This document shows, piece after piece, positions 38,431 through 48,087 of a stretch of DNA of 64,000 nt (the stretch's first letter is position 1; every line of letters begins with the position of its first letter). The notes beneath the pieces are model-generated. The model was given only the letters and a program-made list of their open reading frames with translations. It was not told where the DNA came from and did not search any database. This stretch comes from Verrucomicrobia bacterium LW23 (GTDB taxonomy: Bacteria > Verrucomicrobiota > Verrucomicrobiia > Methylacidiphilales > UBA1321): assembly GCA_003054695.1 (NCBI GenBank), contig QAZA01000050.1:186001-250000 (forward strand), given 5' to 3'. The position numbers and the translations under genes were made by a program.

Positions 38431-40185
38431 ATGAAGTCTCTCTCCATCAAGTGGCTCGTTTGGCTCGGTTTTTGTGCGGTGATCGCCGTGTGCGCCATCG
38501 TCTTTGTCATCGCGCTGTTCCTGCTCAGTCGCATCTCTGCGGAGTCGAACGAGATCATCAGCAGCATTTTGCCGCCGCTGCGGCAAATCAACGCCATTCA
38601 GTACAAAGTCGGCAAAAACCATGGCTTGCTGCTGCAACACATTAACGTGGGCACGCCCAGCCAGCCGCTGACGCCGGAGGAAATGGACGAAACGCGCAAG
38701 GTAAAGGGCGCGCTGGAGAACAATTCCGCCGAGATCGAGGACGATATCGTCAAGTTCCGCAGCTTTAGTGATGCCAGGGAGGAGAAGGAGGCATTGGGGC
38801 AGGCGGTCAAGGCGCAGTCTGCCTACAAGGATTTACGATCGCAGATACTTGTGCTGAGCGAGGGCCGCAAGACGACGGAGGCGCTCGCCATGTTTCGTGA
38901 GAAGCTGGAGCCCGCGTACGAGACTTACGTCAAGACGATCAAAGACCTTGTGGACAGCCAGGAGTTGCAGGCCGAAGCGATGGGCAAGACCATCAGCGCC
39001 GATGTTTCTACCACATACGCCTTTGTGGTGGCGGGGTTGCTGACAGCCATTGCTATATCGGCCGCTATAGCCTGGTACACGTCAGCCTCTATCTCGCGCC
39101 CCATGCAGCGGCTGGTGGCGGCGATGGACAGAGTGCGCACGGGTGATTTTACCCAGCCGGTGGAGGTGGTGGACGGCAACGAGTTTGGCCGCATCGGCTC
39201 CGGCATCAATGCGATGATTCGCGACCTGGGGGCGCTGGTGGCGCAGGTGCAGCGCTCGGGTATCCAGGTCAAGACATCGGTCACGGAAATTAGCGCAACG
39301 GCGAAGGAGCATCAGGCGACATCGACGGAAATTGCGACGACGACCTCGGAGATTACGGCGACGGCGCGGGAGATCTCCAACACCAGCCAGACGCTGCGTT
39401 CGGCCGCGGATCGCGTGTCGTCCGTCAGCGACGAGGCGGCGAGCCTGGCGACCGAGGGGCAGAAGGGGCTCACGCGCATGGATGAGTCGATGAAACAGAT
39501 CATGGAGGCCTCGACGAACATCACCAACAAGCTCGATATGATCAACGAGAAGGCCGGCAACATCAACAAGGTGGTGGGGACCATCACCAAGCTGGCCGAG
39601 CAAACCAATCTGCTGTCGCTTAACGCGGCGATTGAGGCCGAGAGGGCCGGCGAGTTTGGGCAGGGATTCTCGGTGGTTGCCACGGAGATCCGGCGCCTGG
39701 CGGACAAGACGGCAGATGCGACCTACGACATCGAGCAGATCATCAAGGAGATGGTTGCCGCCGTCTCCGCCGGTGTCATGAGCATGGATAAATTTGGCGA
39801 GGAAGTGCGGCGCGGCGCGCGCGAGGTCGAGACGATCGGCGGCCAGCTGGAGAGTGTGATTCACCAGGTGCGCTCGCTGGTGCCGGAGATTCGCGACCTG
39901 AAGGAGGGCGTGCACTCGCAGGCGGCCAGCTCGGTGGAGATTACGGAGGCGCTGACGCAGCTGGGCGAGGCGGCGAGCCAGACTTCGGAATCGCTGCGGC
40001 AGGCCAACAGTGCCATTGAGCAGCTGAACGAGGCGGCGCGGGGCCTCTACACGGGCATCTCGCGCTTTCGCGTGCGAGCGGTGGCGCCCGGGTCGGGCAT
40101 TCCGCAGGTACCGGCCGGGAGCGGGGCGGCGGGCGATGCGGGGATGGCCCCGGGCGCGGGCGTTGGCGAGCCGGATTTTGTGTAG
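38431..40185 (+). CDS. methyl-accepting chemotaxis protein, WspA-like
   Basis: Transmembrane helix 1 (about residues 7-34), a ~165-residue periplasmic helical bundle, helix 2 (about 190-215), a HAMP domain ([21 protein letters not shown]) and a cytoplasmic coiled coil. The signalling tip [20 protein letters not shown] and the following segment ([38 protein letters not shown]) closely follow the WspA pattern of surface-sensing receptors that control c-di-GMP synthesis. No cheA, cheW or response regulator lies nearby, so it is an orphan receptor in this window. An Ala/Gly/Pro-rich tail ends the protein. Confidence 0.9.
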   Translation: MKSLSIKWLVWLGFCAVIAVCAIVFVIALFLLSRISAESNEIISSILPPLRQINAIQYKVGKNHGLLLQHINVGTPSQPLTPEEMDETRKVKGALENNSAEIEDDIVKFRSFSDAREEKEALGQAVKAQSAYKDLRSQILVLSEGRKTTEALAMFREKLEPAYETYVKTIKDLVDSQELQAEAMGKTISADVSTTYAFVVAGLLTAIAISAAIAWYTSASISRPMQRLVAAMDRVRTGDFTQPVEVVDGNEFGRIGSGINAMIRDLGALVAQVQRSGIQVKTSVTEISATAKEHQATSTEIATTTSEITATAREISNTSQTLRSAADRVSSVSDEAASLATEGQKGLTRMDESMKQIMEASTNITNKLDMINEKAGNINKVVGTITKLAEQTNLLSLNAAIEAERAGEFGQGFSVVATEIRRLADKTADATYDIEQIIKEMVAAVSAGVMSMDKFGEEVRRGAREVETIGGQLESVIHQVRSLVPEIRDLKEGVHSQAASSVEITEALTQLGEAASQTSESLRQANSAIEQLNEAARGLYTGISRFRVRAVAPGSGIPQVPAGSGAAGDAGMAPGAGVGEPDFV

Positions 40186-40231
40186 CGGCAGCCCAGGCGG
40201 TTTTCTTTTTTGGGCCGGCAGGCGCTATAGC

Positions 40232-40534
40232 TTAGCCCTGGGCCGGGGGTGGAAGTGCTATACTTTCGCGCCAGCGGTACAGCATGCCCACAACAAAGCG
40301 GCGATCCACTTCCACGGCGCCGCGGGCCAGGGCAAGGGCGCGGAACTCGGCGTTGAGGTCGTAGTGCGGGAGATCCGGCCGCGGCTGAAAGGAGCGCCGC
40401 GGGATGCCCATGGCCTGCGCAAAGGCATGGAGCTTCTCCACCTCCCCAGGGGCCACAAACATGTGGCAGGCACGGCTGTAGGGCCAGCCTGGCGTGGGCG
40501 TGCATGCCATCAGGGCGTCGATGTAGATGCTCAT
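40232..40534 (-). CDS. DUF4031 domain protein
   Basis: A 100-aa protein beginning MSIYIDALMACTPTPGWPYS with HMFVAPGEVEKLHAFAQAMG and LPHYDLNAEFRALALARGAVEV, the full DUF4031 pattern. Biochemical function is unknown. It is convergent with the chemoreceptor gene (46 bases between the stops). Confidence 0.8.
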   Translation of the reverse strand: MSIYIDALMACTPTPGWPYSRACHMFVAPGEVEKLHAFAQAMGIPRRSFQPRPDLPHYDLNAEFRALALARGAVEVDRRFVVGMLYRWRESIALPPPAQG

Positions 40535-41111
40535 GAGAGGCGAATTGGGGGAAAGTTTGCGCGGGGCGGGGGAATCGGCGTGATGCTATATTAGCAGGGG
40601 CGGCAATGTGCCGATAGAATATACACGAACAAGGTCAGTCTTTCGCGACGCCCTTTGAGGCTGGTGTTCGGTAATCCGCTGCAAGGTGCGTTGGGCAAAG
40701 GGGTTGCGCCATATAGCGCAGCCGCGGCGACGGGGCGGGAGGCGAGGTGCCGGGAGGGCTTTGAGATATTTATGCTATGTTATTGCTAATTCGCTATGGA
40801 TTTGCCATTCTTTCCACATCCGCGGACGACTGGCGCATTTCCCTCTGGAACGCATGGGGATAAAAGTGCTTCTGACCGCGGGAGAAAGTCGCCGCAAATT
40901 GCTGTTTCAGAGAGGATTTTGTCGCTTGGGCGGAAAATCTCACAAATTGCAAATTAAAGCATTGACACAGCACATAGCAGCGTCCATTGTAATGGAAGCA
41001 ATCGCCAATACCGCCCCCTCTGCTTCGTCGCGAAAAGCGGAACTCCCCGGTAAGGCCACCCATCAGCCGCATCACGTAACGCCCTCCACTCTTTCACCTT
41101 TCCTACCTTTT
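40535..41111. other. 577-base intergenic region upstream of the Verru_Chthon cassette
   Basis: This region lies between the DUF4031 start (minus) and the first pseudopilin. It is AT-rich in places; a TTGACA at 40963-40968 is a candidate -35 without a convincing -10 at 17 bases. The last 30 bases before the pilin ATG are a C/T tract. No gene is supported. Confidence 0.4.
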
Positions 41112-41600
41112 ATGGTCACCTCTTTTCGCCGTACTGTTTCGCGATACCGCCGCACGCGTGGTTTTACGCTTGTGGAAGTAACCATGGCCGTGGCCATTAT
41201 AGCATTTGCGTTTATCCCGCTGTTCGGCCTGCTGCCGGTGGGATTCAGCGTATCCCGCGAGGCGATGGACATTTCCGTGACGGCGCAGATTGCGCAGCGC
41301 ATGACGACGATTGCGCTGCAGACCGATTTTTCGCAGCTCGACACTCTCCAGACCGCCGGCACTACGCTGTGCGATGACCAGGGCAACTCCACCACGGTCG
41401 CCGGCTCCGGCATCTACCGCGTGGCCTACAATGTCAGCGATACGACCGACCTGCCCGGCAGCGGTGCCACCACCCGCCTCAAGACGGTGACGATTTGCAT
41501 CCTTAATCCGACCTCCCTGCGCACCAGCAACGAAAGCGACCTGATGCTTAACCCCGATACCCGCAAGTTTGTTGTGCTGGTGCCGGACAACGGTCGCTAA
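41112..41600 (+). CDS. Verru_Chthon cassette protein B (pseudopilin-like)
   Basis: A 162-aa protein. After a basic leader comes the prepilin motif G-FTLVEVTMAVAIIAFAFIP, where cleavage after Gly and methylation of Phe are expected and Glu sits at +5. LLPVGFSVSREAMDIS and AQRMTTIALQTDF follow, the pattern of cassette protein B in Verrucomicrobia. It should be processed by a prepilin peptidase and assemble with the other pseudopilin-like members. It is the first gene of the B-C-A-D order; gene C starts 250 bases later on the same strand. Confidence 0.85.
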   Translation: MVTSFRRTVSRYRRTRGFTLVEVTMAVAIIAFAFIPLFGLLPVGFSVSREAMDISVTAQIAQRMTTIALQTDFSQLDTLQTAGTTLCDDQGNSTTVAGSGIYRVAYNVSDTTDLPGSGATTRLKTVTICILNPTSLRTSNESDLMLNPDTRKFVVLVPDNGR

Positions 41601-41612
41601 GATTCCCGCCGC

Positions 41613-41630
41613 CAGGGTGCTCGCACCCTG
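41613..41630 (+). repeat. intercistronic hairpin after cassette gene B
   Basis: CAGGGTG (41613-41619) and CACCCTG (41624-41630) form a perfect seven-pair stem 12 bases after the stop of gene B. No T run follows, so it may stabilise or attenuate the B transcript relative to C-A-D. Confidence 0.5.
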
Positions 41631-41850
41631 CGTGTTGCAGGGCCAGAGCGGAGCTACCGGGCCGGACGTACGCGAAGGGGGGAGGACGGAGAATAACCCA
41701 GGCTCCCTTCTCCTTTTCTCCCGGTCTTTTCTTTCCCCCCATAGCCGTTCTCCCAATCGCCTTTCCCGATTTATCCTGCAGGTGGCCGCCTGGCGTGCAG
41801 TCGGCTGTTTCGCCCTTTCGCTTCGCTCCTCATCCCTCTCCCTCTTCCGT

Positions 41851-43050
41851 ATGAGCAAAAGGCTGACTCCCAGGCAAAAGCAGCATCTGCAACGCCGCAG
41901 CGCGTTCTCGCTGGCCGAGTTGTTGATCTCCGCCACGTTTCTGCTGGTGCTCATCGGTTTTGTTGCCCACCTTACCGGGCAAACGAGCGAAATCTGGCGG
42001 TCGTCCAACGCCAGGATTCGCGCCTTCCAGGACTCCCGCGCGGCCTACGACTCCATGGCCCGCAAGCTCAGCCAGGCCACGCTCAACACGTACAACGAGT
42101 ACTACGACGACCAGAACCGCCCGCGCAGCCAGTTCTACAAGGGCACCAACGTGCAGGGCTTTACGCCGGTTACCTACAGCCGTTACTCGGACCTCCATTT
42201 TGTTACCGGCCAGGCCGCCACGCTGCTGGCCTCCAGCACACCGCCGGTGATTACCCAGACGCAGGCCGTGTTCTTTCAGGCGCCCCTGGGTTACTCCGTG
42301 GATTACCGCCAGCTGGATAGCAGCATGAACGCCTGCGGCTACTTCCTGCAGTTTGCCAATGCGGACTCCACGGTGCCGAACCACGTGAAGCTGACGCCCA
42401 GTTATGTGCCCCGCTACCGCTTCCGCCTGATGGAGCTGATGCAGACAACCGAGCAGTTTGCCGTATACTCCGACCCCGCCGCGACGCCGACGCCCGGCCC
42501 TAACGACTGGTTTACGAAAACCGCTGTATCCAACAGCCGCATTGTGGCCGAGAACGTGATTGCCCTGGTGGTGTTGCCGATGCTTTCGGAGCGCGAGGAC
42601 GTGCCGACCGGTGCGGGCAAGGGCGTCTCTATAGCACCCAACTATTGCTATAATTCCCGCGTCGGCTTTAATCAGGCCACGGATACCAACTGGCCTTCCG
42701 CAACGCCTCCGTTCCCTGGCGATTCCTTTACCCATTACCCGGCCTCCGGCGCGCCCGGCACGGCCTCGCGCCATCACCAGCTGCCGCCGCTGGTGCGCGT
42801 GGTTATGGTGGTGATCGACGAAGCCTCTGCGCTCAAACTGCAGGGCTCGCTCACCACCATACCGCCGGCCATCGATTTCCGATCCCTCGCCCTGTTCAGG
42901 GACGCCTCCAGGCTTCGGGAGGACATCCAGGCGGTGGAAGATATCTGCAACGCCAAACCGGGCAACCTCACCAACAATCGGCTTCGGCTCAACTATCGTG
43001 TCTTTACCAGCGACCTGATCATCCAGGCCGCCAAGTGGTCCAACAAATAG
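41851..43050 (+). CDS. Verru_Chthon cassette protein C (pseudopilin-like)
   Basis: A 399-aa protein with leader RLTPRQKQHLQRRSA, then FSLAELLISATFLLVLIGF (prepilin-type helix with Glu at +5) and GQTSEIWRSSNARIRAFQDSR, which matches the cassette C pattern of a tryptophan-bearing alpha helix after the membrane segment. The long C-terminal domain is rich in aromatic and Pro residues. The ATG at 41851 directly follows the pyrimidine tract CCCTCTCCCTCTTCC. Genes C and A are 43 bases apart. Confidence 0.85.
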   Translation: MSKRLTPRQKQHLQRRSAFSLAELLISATFLLVLIGFVAHLTGQTSEIWRSSNARIRAFQDSRAAYDSMARKLSQATLNTYNEYYDDQNRPRSQFYKGTNVQGFTPVTYSRYSDLHFVTGQAATLLASSTPPVITQTQAVFFQAPLGYSVDYRQLDSSMNACGYFLQFANADSTVPNHVKLTPSYVPRYRFRLMELMQTTEQFAVYSDPAATPTPGPNDWFTKTAVSNSRIVAENVIALVVLPMLSEREDVPTGAGKGVSIAPNYCYNSRVGFNQATDTNWPSATPPFPGDSFTHYPASGAPGTASRHHQLPPLVRVVMVVIDEASALKLQGSLTTIPPAIDFRSLALFRDASRLREDIQAVEDICNAKPGNLTNNRLRLNYRVFTSDLIIQAAKWSNK

Positions 43051-43093
43051 GCGGCGCGGGCAGCCATCCCCTCGCCGCGGGAGATTTCATCGT

Positions 43094-46000
43094 ATGTCCT
43101 TCCTTCGATCTATCCTCGGGTCGTTTCTCTCCAGCCCCCTTCTCCGCCCCCTTGCAGGGCGGCGCGGCAGGCGCGGCGTTACCCTGGTTGTGGTGCTGGG
43201 CATGCTGGCCCTTATGGCCGTGCTGATGATCTCTTACCTCACCAGCGCCTCCACGGAGCTGGCGGCAGCCAAGCGCTATAGCAGCGGGCTGGACGCGCGC
43301 AGCCTTACCGATTCCGCCGTCAACATCGTCAAGGCGCAGATTCAGGACGCGACCAGCCAGCCCAGCCTGGCGTGGGCCTCGCAGCCCGGCATGGTCCGCA
43401 CCTACGACAGCAGCGGTGAGCAGGTGATGGCCTACAAGTTGTACTCCAGCGAGCAATTGCGCGTAACGGGCGCCTTTAACCCGGTCGCCAGCGCCGGCTC
43501 CGAGGTCCCCGCCAACTGGTCCACCCGCAAGAATCTGTTTACCGACCTTAACCGCCCTGTCACGGTCGGCGGCGTCAAACATTACCCGATTATCTACCCC
43601 AGCGCGGTTGCCAGCGGCCCGTCGTCCACCACCGCGATGGACGGTGGCTCTCAGCCGATTGAAGGCTGTTACCTGGATACCGGCAATGGCGCCGTCGCCA
43701 CCACGTCCACGCAGACCAACCCGGTGCCCCTGCCCGTCAAATGGATGTACGTGCTGAAGAACGGCACGGTGGCGGCGATGGACCCCGCCACTGGAAAAGT
43801 GGCCGGCGCCGGCGCGATGCTGCCGGATGGCACGCCCAACATCATCACCGGGCGCATCGCGTTCTGGACGGATGACGAGAGCAGCAAGGTCAACGTCAAC
43901 ACGGCGTCCATCGGCACGTACTGGGAGCGCCCGGTTACCGCGTCGCCCGGCGATCTGTCCGGCATGTCCGACAAGATGCCGGTCCAGAATGAGTTTCAGC
44001 GGTATCCCGGCCATCCGGCGATGACTTCGCTGGGCGTCGTGTTCCCGCAAAAAGCTGCGGAGACACGCCTGGACTACCTGAACAGGATTTACAACATGGT
44101 ACCGCGCGTGGTGCCCGGCGGCAGCAATGGCGGGGAAACCGTTACGGCGGTCAAAAACAACTCCGCGTTGTGGATCGCCCCGGACGGCCAGCGCCTTTAC
44201 GCCTCCGTGGACGATTTCCTCTTCCAGGGCAAGTCCCCGGCGCAGACAGGGACTGGTGCCCGCAAGCCGCACGACGACGTGACGCAAAGCGATATGGAAA
44301 AGGCACGCTTCTTCATCACCACATCCAGCCGCGCGCCGGAGGTGAATATGTGGAACAAGCCGCGCGTTACGCTCTGGCCGCTGCAGGCCCATACGGCGGA
44401 TGTGAGCACGCCGACCGCTTCGACCGAGCGCAACGCCATGGACAAGCTCATCGCGTTCTGCTCCACCATCGGCAACACGCCCTACTACTTTCAGCGCTAT
44501 AACGTCTATTCCGCAGCCACGCCTGCGGTTAAGCCCAGCAGCCAGAGCCCGACGATGGACTGGACGGAGATTCCGCGCAACCAGCAGATTTACGCTTACC
44601 TGCAAAAGCTCACCAGCTCACCCATCCCCGGCCTGGGCGGTCGCCTTGCGGGCCCCGTTGGTGCCAAGTACCCGGAGCGGGTGCGAGATCAGACGCTGAC
44701 GCAGATGTGGGATTACCTGCGCAGCACCATCAATACCTACGCCACCTACTCCACGCCCAACTACTTCTACACTCCCTTCCACAAATCCAGCTTTATTGCC
44801 GCACAGGGGCAGGTTGTGCCGCTGAGCCTGCCAAACGGGACGCGTGGATTTGGCCGCTTCTCCACGGTGCAACAGGTTGCGCTTACGGTGTTTCGCAAAG
44901 ATAAGCGCACCATGCAGAGCGCCACCATTCCGAAACAGGTCATCCCTGGTGATCCCCCCTACACGCTCGATGGCGATGTGAGGACGGGCCCGAACGCGCT
45001 CAGCTTTCCCGCACCGGACCCTGGCGATCCCATTGAGCTTGGCGCGGTGTTTATCCTGCAGCCGTTTTCGGTAACGCCGGGATCACCCCCCTGGACGCAG
45101 AACATGCGTGTTGTTATCGAGGGCGCACGAGGTCTCACCTTTAACGACCAGTACATCTTCAAGGACCGAATGGTAAACAATATCAGCGCCATCAACTCCA
45201 CCATTAACTCGACCCCGTTTGCCGGGATGGAGGAATGGATGCAGAAGCCGGCTCGTGCCCCTAAGGTACTGGGCGAAACAAGTGAAATTAACCCGGAATC
45301 GGAATACTACCCGTTCTTCGCAAACGTGACCCTGCCTGCCCCCGCGATTTCGGGAGTGACGACTCTCTCGCTGGGCGCTGCCGATATCGTCGTCAAAGTG
45401 TACGCTGGGACTACCGGCCCTCTCAACAATGCAGATCTGATCCAGACGATAACGTTCCGGTTTCCGGCAATGAGTAACCTGCCGATGCCGACGGCGACGA
45501 CGCCTACGATGACGTATAACGCAACCACGGGCAAAACAAGCGTTTCTCACCAGAATCACTATACGAGTTTTAACGAGCGACTGAACGTTAACCAATACCC
45601 TGGCCGCTATGGTTATGCGGAGGACAACAAGCATAACCCCCTGCCACTCTTCATTGTTAACGGTGTCAGCACCGCCAACCCTACGGGAGCCGGAGATACC
45701 GTCCGCAGCGTCGAGCTTCGCTACGGAGGTCCCGCGAAAGGAGATGTGCGACTGATCGCCGGCTTAAAGGATGTTCCGCTCGAATACTTTGAGGCCCATG
45801 GGCAAAAGGATGTCCCCAGCAGCGATGGTAAGCTTTTTAGTGATACCGATCCGAAAACGTCCCGTGCTATCCACAGCGTCCGCATCCACTACCCCGGCTC
45901 TGGTGATACAAGCAATCAGAACGGATTCTACGCAGGCACCGGCGTCTCCGGAGACAAGCGCGGCAAGCTGGTGAAGAACGCCGCGTACCGAGATCCTAAC

Positions 46001-47197
46001 CGCGGCAATAACTCCCGCGATGCCCGCATGCCCTTTGCACCTCGCGGCATGACGGAGGCCCTGATGAGCGACGGCGTTACCCTGGGCGACTGGGACAACG
46101 GCCCCGGCAACCAGCCCGACGGCCCCTTCATCAACAAGGGTGACGAAGGCACCGCCAACGTTAGCCAGAGCGGCAGCGGCGCCTACTACGAGACCGGAGG
46201 CTATGTGAACGGCGCCGGCGTAGTGGAGAGCGGAGCCTCCTTCTCCCCCGCCCGCCAGCTCGCCTCGGCCGTTACCTTCGGCTCGCTGCCGTCGTATATC
46301 GACCAGAACGACTCCGCCACCACGCTCGCCCCCGCCTCCAAGCCGTGGCAGACGCTGCTATTCTGCAGAAACCCGCTGGGCGGCGACTCGCATCCCGGAT
46401 TCGGCTCCCCGATTTCCGGCCCGCCTTACGATATCCCGCCCGACCATGCCTTCCTGGATCTCTTCACCATGCCCGTTGTGGAGCCTTATGCGATAAGCGA
46501 GCCCTTCTCCACTGCCGGCAAGGTGAATATGAATTACCAGATTGTGCCCTTTACCTACCTGACCCGCAGCACGGGTATGCGCGCCGTCCTCAAGCCCGTG
46601 GAAATGATGGCCATCCCCTTTGCCGAAGCCGACCGCTACAAGGACAGCAATAAATCGCCGTCCGACTACCGCTACCTGCTCAATCTCAGCGAGACCACGG
46701 GCACGCTGAAGGGCTTTGAGAACCGTTTCTCCAGCGGCGATATCTTCCGATCTGCCTCGGAAATCTGCAGCATTTACCTCGTGCCAGGCACCAGCGCCCC
46801 CACCAACGTGGGTACAGCGGCTCCAATACCGCTGGCCACATACGACAACATGAATGACTGGTGGAAGGGATACACGATGACCGGCGATAATACCCGCGAG
46901 AGCCCGTACAACAGCATCTACCCCCGCGTTACCACCAAATCCAACACCTTTACGGTGCATGTGATGACCCAGGCGCTGAAGAAGAGCCGCAACACGCCGG
47001 TGGACGAGTGGGTGGAAGGTACCGACACGGTTAGCGGCGAGTTCCGTGGGTCCGTACTGATGGAGCGCTACCTCGATCCCAGCTCCGACAATCTTGTACA
47101 GGCGGATGGCCGCACCCCGGCCGGCGAGCTGGATGACAACGCCATGGTCGGCCCCTACAAGTGGCGCGAGATCAACGTGAAGCAGTTTGCGCCGTAA
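43094..47197 (+). CDS. Verru_Chthon cassette protein A (large GspK/PilX-like)
   Basis: A 1367-aa protein. A basic N-terminus and one hydrophobic helix (RGVTLVVVLGMLALMAVLM) are followed by STELAAAKRYSSGLDARSLTDSAV, a pilin-like arrangement comparable to GspK or PilX without a clear Glu at +5. The rest is a very large exported domain with motifs such as GRIAFWTDDESSKVNVNTAS, which resembles the GspK segment containing DESGKIN. GspK caps the type II secretion pseudopilus, so a tip or scaffold role in the cassette is an inference. Length is typical for cassette protein A. It overlaps the possible early start of gene D. Confidence 0.87.
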   Translation: MSFLRSILGSFLSSPLLRPLAGRRGRRGVTLVVVLGMLALMAVLMISYLTSASTELAAAKRYSSGLDARSLTDSAVNIVKAQIQDATSQPSLAWASQPGMVRTYDSSGEQVMAYKLYSSEQLRVTGAFNPVASAGSEVPANWSTRKNLFTDLNRPVTVGGVKHYPIIYPSAVASGPSSTTAMDGGSQPIEGCYLDTGNGAVATTSTQTNPVPLPVKWMYVLKNGTVAAMDPATGKVAGAGAMLPDGTPNIITGRIAFWTDDESSKVNVNTASIGTYWERPVTASPGDLSGMSDKMPVQNEFQRYPGHPAMTSLGVVFPQKAAETRLDYLNRIYNMVPRVVPGGSNGGETVTAVKNNSALWIAPDGQRLYASVDDFLFQGKSPAQTGTGARKPHDDVTQSDMEKARFFITTSSRAPEVNMWNKPRVTLWPLQAHTADVSTPTASTERNAMDKLIAFCSTIGNTPYYFQRYNVYSAATPAVKPSSQSPTMDWTEIPRNQQIYAYLQKLTSSPIPGLGGRLAGPVGAKYPERVRDQTLTQMWDYLRSTINTYATYSTPNYFYTPFHKSSFIAAQGQVVPLSLPNGTRGFGRFSTVQQVALTVFRKDKRTMQSATIPKQVIPGDPPYTLDGDVRTGPNALSFPAPDPGDPIELGAVFILQPFSVTPGSPPWTQNMRVVIEGARGLTFNDQYIFKDRMVNNISAINSTINSTPFAGMEEWMQKPARAPKVLGETSEINPESEYYPFFANVTLPAPAISGVTTLSLGAADIVVKVYAGTTGPLNNADLIQTITFRFPAMSNLPMPTATTPTMTYNATTGKTSVSHQNHYTSFNERLNVNQYPGRYGYAEDNKHNPLPLFIVNGVSTANPTGAGDTVRSVELRYGGPAKGDVRLIAGLKDVPLEYFEAHGQKDVPSSDGKLFSDTDPKTSRAIHSVRIHYPGSGDTSNQNGFYAGTGVSGDKRGKLVKNAAYRDPNRGNNSRDARMPFAPRGMTEALMSDGVTLGDWDNGPGNQPDGPFINKGDEGTANVSQSGSGAYYETGGYVNGAGVVESGASFSPARQLASAVTFGSLPSYIDQNDSATTLAPASKPWQTLLFCRNPLGGDSHPGFGSPISGPPYDIPPDHAFLDLFTMPVVEPYAISEPFSTAGKVNMNYQIVPFTYLTRSTGMRAVLKPVEMMAIPFAEADRYKDSNKSPSDYRYLLNLSETTGTLKGFENRFSSGDIFRSASEICSIYLVPGTSAPTNVGTAAPIPLATYDNMNDWWKGYTMTGDNTRESPYNSIYPRVTTKSNTFTVHVMTQALKKSRNTPVDEWVEGTDTVSGEFRGSVLMERYLDPSSDNLVQADGRTPAGELDDNAMVGPYKWREINVKQFAP

Positions 47198-47219
47198 CGC
47201 AATCGGATACCCCCCGAAG

Positions 47220-47927
47220 ATGAAGAACTGCCGCCCCTTGCACCACGTTACCGCTATGCTGCTCCCCATCCCCTCCTCCCCCGCATCCGCCCGGCGCCGC
47301 GCCACGGCCGGCTTCTCGCTGATGGAGCTGGTGGCGGTGATGGCCATTATGGCGGTGCTGGCCACCATCACCATCCCCGTCGTGGTGCCGATGATGCGCT
47401 CGTCCAGCCTCAACTCCGGCGCCGCCATGCTGGTGGACGAGTTTAACCTGGCCCGGCAAACGGCCATGACCGAGAACCGGGACGTGGAAGTGCGTATCTA
47501 CCGCACGGGCTCCGCATCCAACCCTGCGGACCTGCAGTATCGCGGCTTCCGCAGCCTTATCAAGGAGAGCGACGAGCCCTTGCAGTGGAAGGCGCTGACG
47601 CGTGTGCGTTACCTGCCCGATCCGGTCATCTTCTCGGCCGACCCGAATTTCTCCACACTGCTGGATGCCGGCAACGCCTCCCGCTCCGGGCTCACTTCCT
47701 CCTCGGAGACGCTGCCCAACGCGGCGACGCCCACGCCTTACATCAGCTTCCTGTTCCGCCCCACGGGCGGCACCAATCTGTCGCCGGTGGATCCGCCCGT
47801 CGGCAACTGGTTCCTCACGCTGCACAGCTCGGCCGATCCCCTCAATGCGACGACCGGCCTGCCCAACAACTACTTCACCTGCCAGGTGGAGCCCGTGACG
47901 GGACGAATCCGCACCTACCGGCCGTAG
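47220..47927 (+). CDS. Verru_Chthon cassette protein D (pseudopilin-like)
   Basis: A 235-aa protein. A basic leader (SARRRATAG) precedes FSLMELVAVMAIMAVLATI, a textbook prepilin helix with Glu at +5, then MLVDEFNLARQTAMTENRDVE, which is the GspH-like pattern of cassette protein D. I chose the ATG at 47220; another ATG at 47256 would give a shorter leader. It begins 22 bases after the stop of gene A, completing the B-C-A-D unit. The following gene is metabolic, so the operon probably ends here. Confidence 0.83.
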   Translation: MKNCRPLHHVTAMLLPIPSSPASARRRATAGFSLMELVAVMAIMAVLATITIPVVVPMMRSSSLNSGAAMLVDEFNLARQTAMTENRDVEVRIYRTGSASNPADLQYRGFRSLIKESDEPLQWKALTRVRYLPDPVIFSADPNFSTLLDAGNASRSGLTSSSETLPNAATPTPYISFLFRPTGGTNLSPVDPPVGNWFLTLHSSADPLNATTGLPNNYFTCQVEPVTGRIRTYRP

Positions 47928-48087
47928 CCGCCGCAGCAGCCGGGTTGGCTCCAGCACGCGCTGGATCGCAGTGTCCGCGGGGCCCACCAGCCTGGGATGG
48001 CCGGTCCCCGGAACTTTATCGACGTGCTTGCGCGTTTTGCAGCTTTAACGCTCGCCATGCGGCGCGATTTGGCGGATCTGTATTTCA

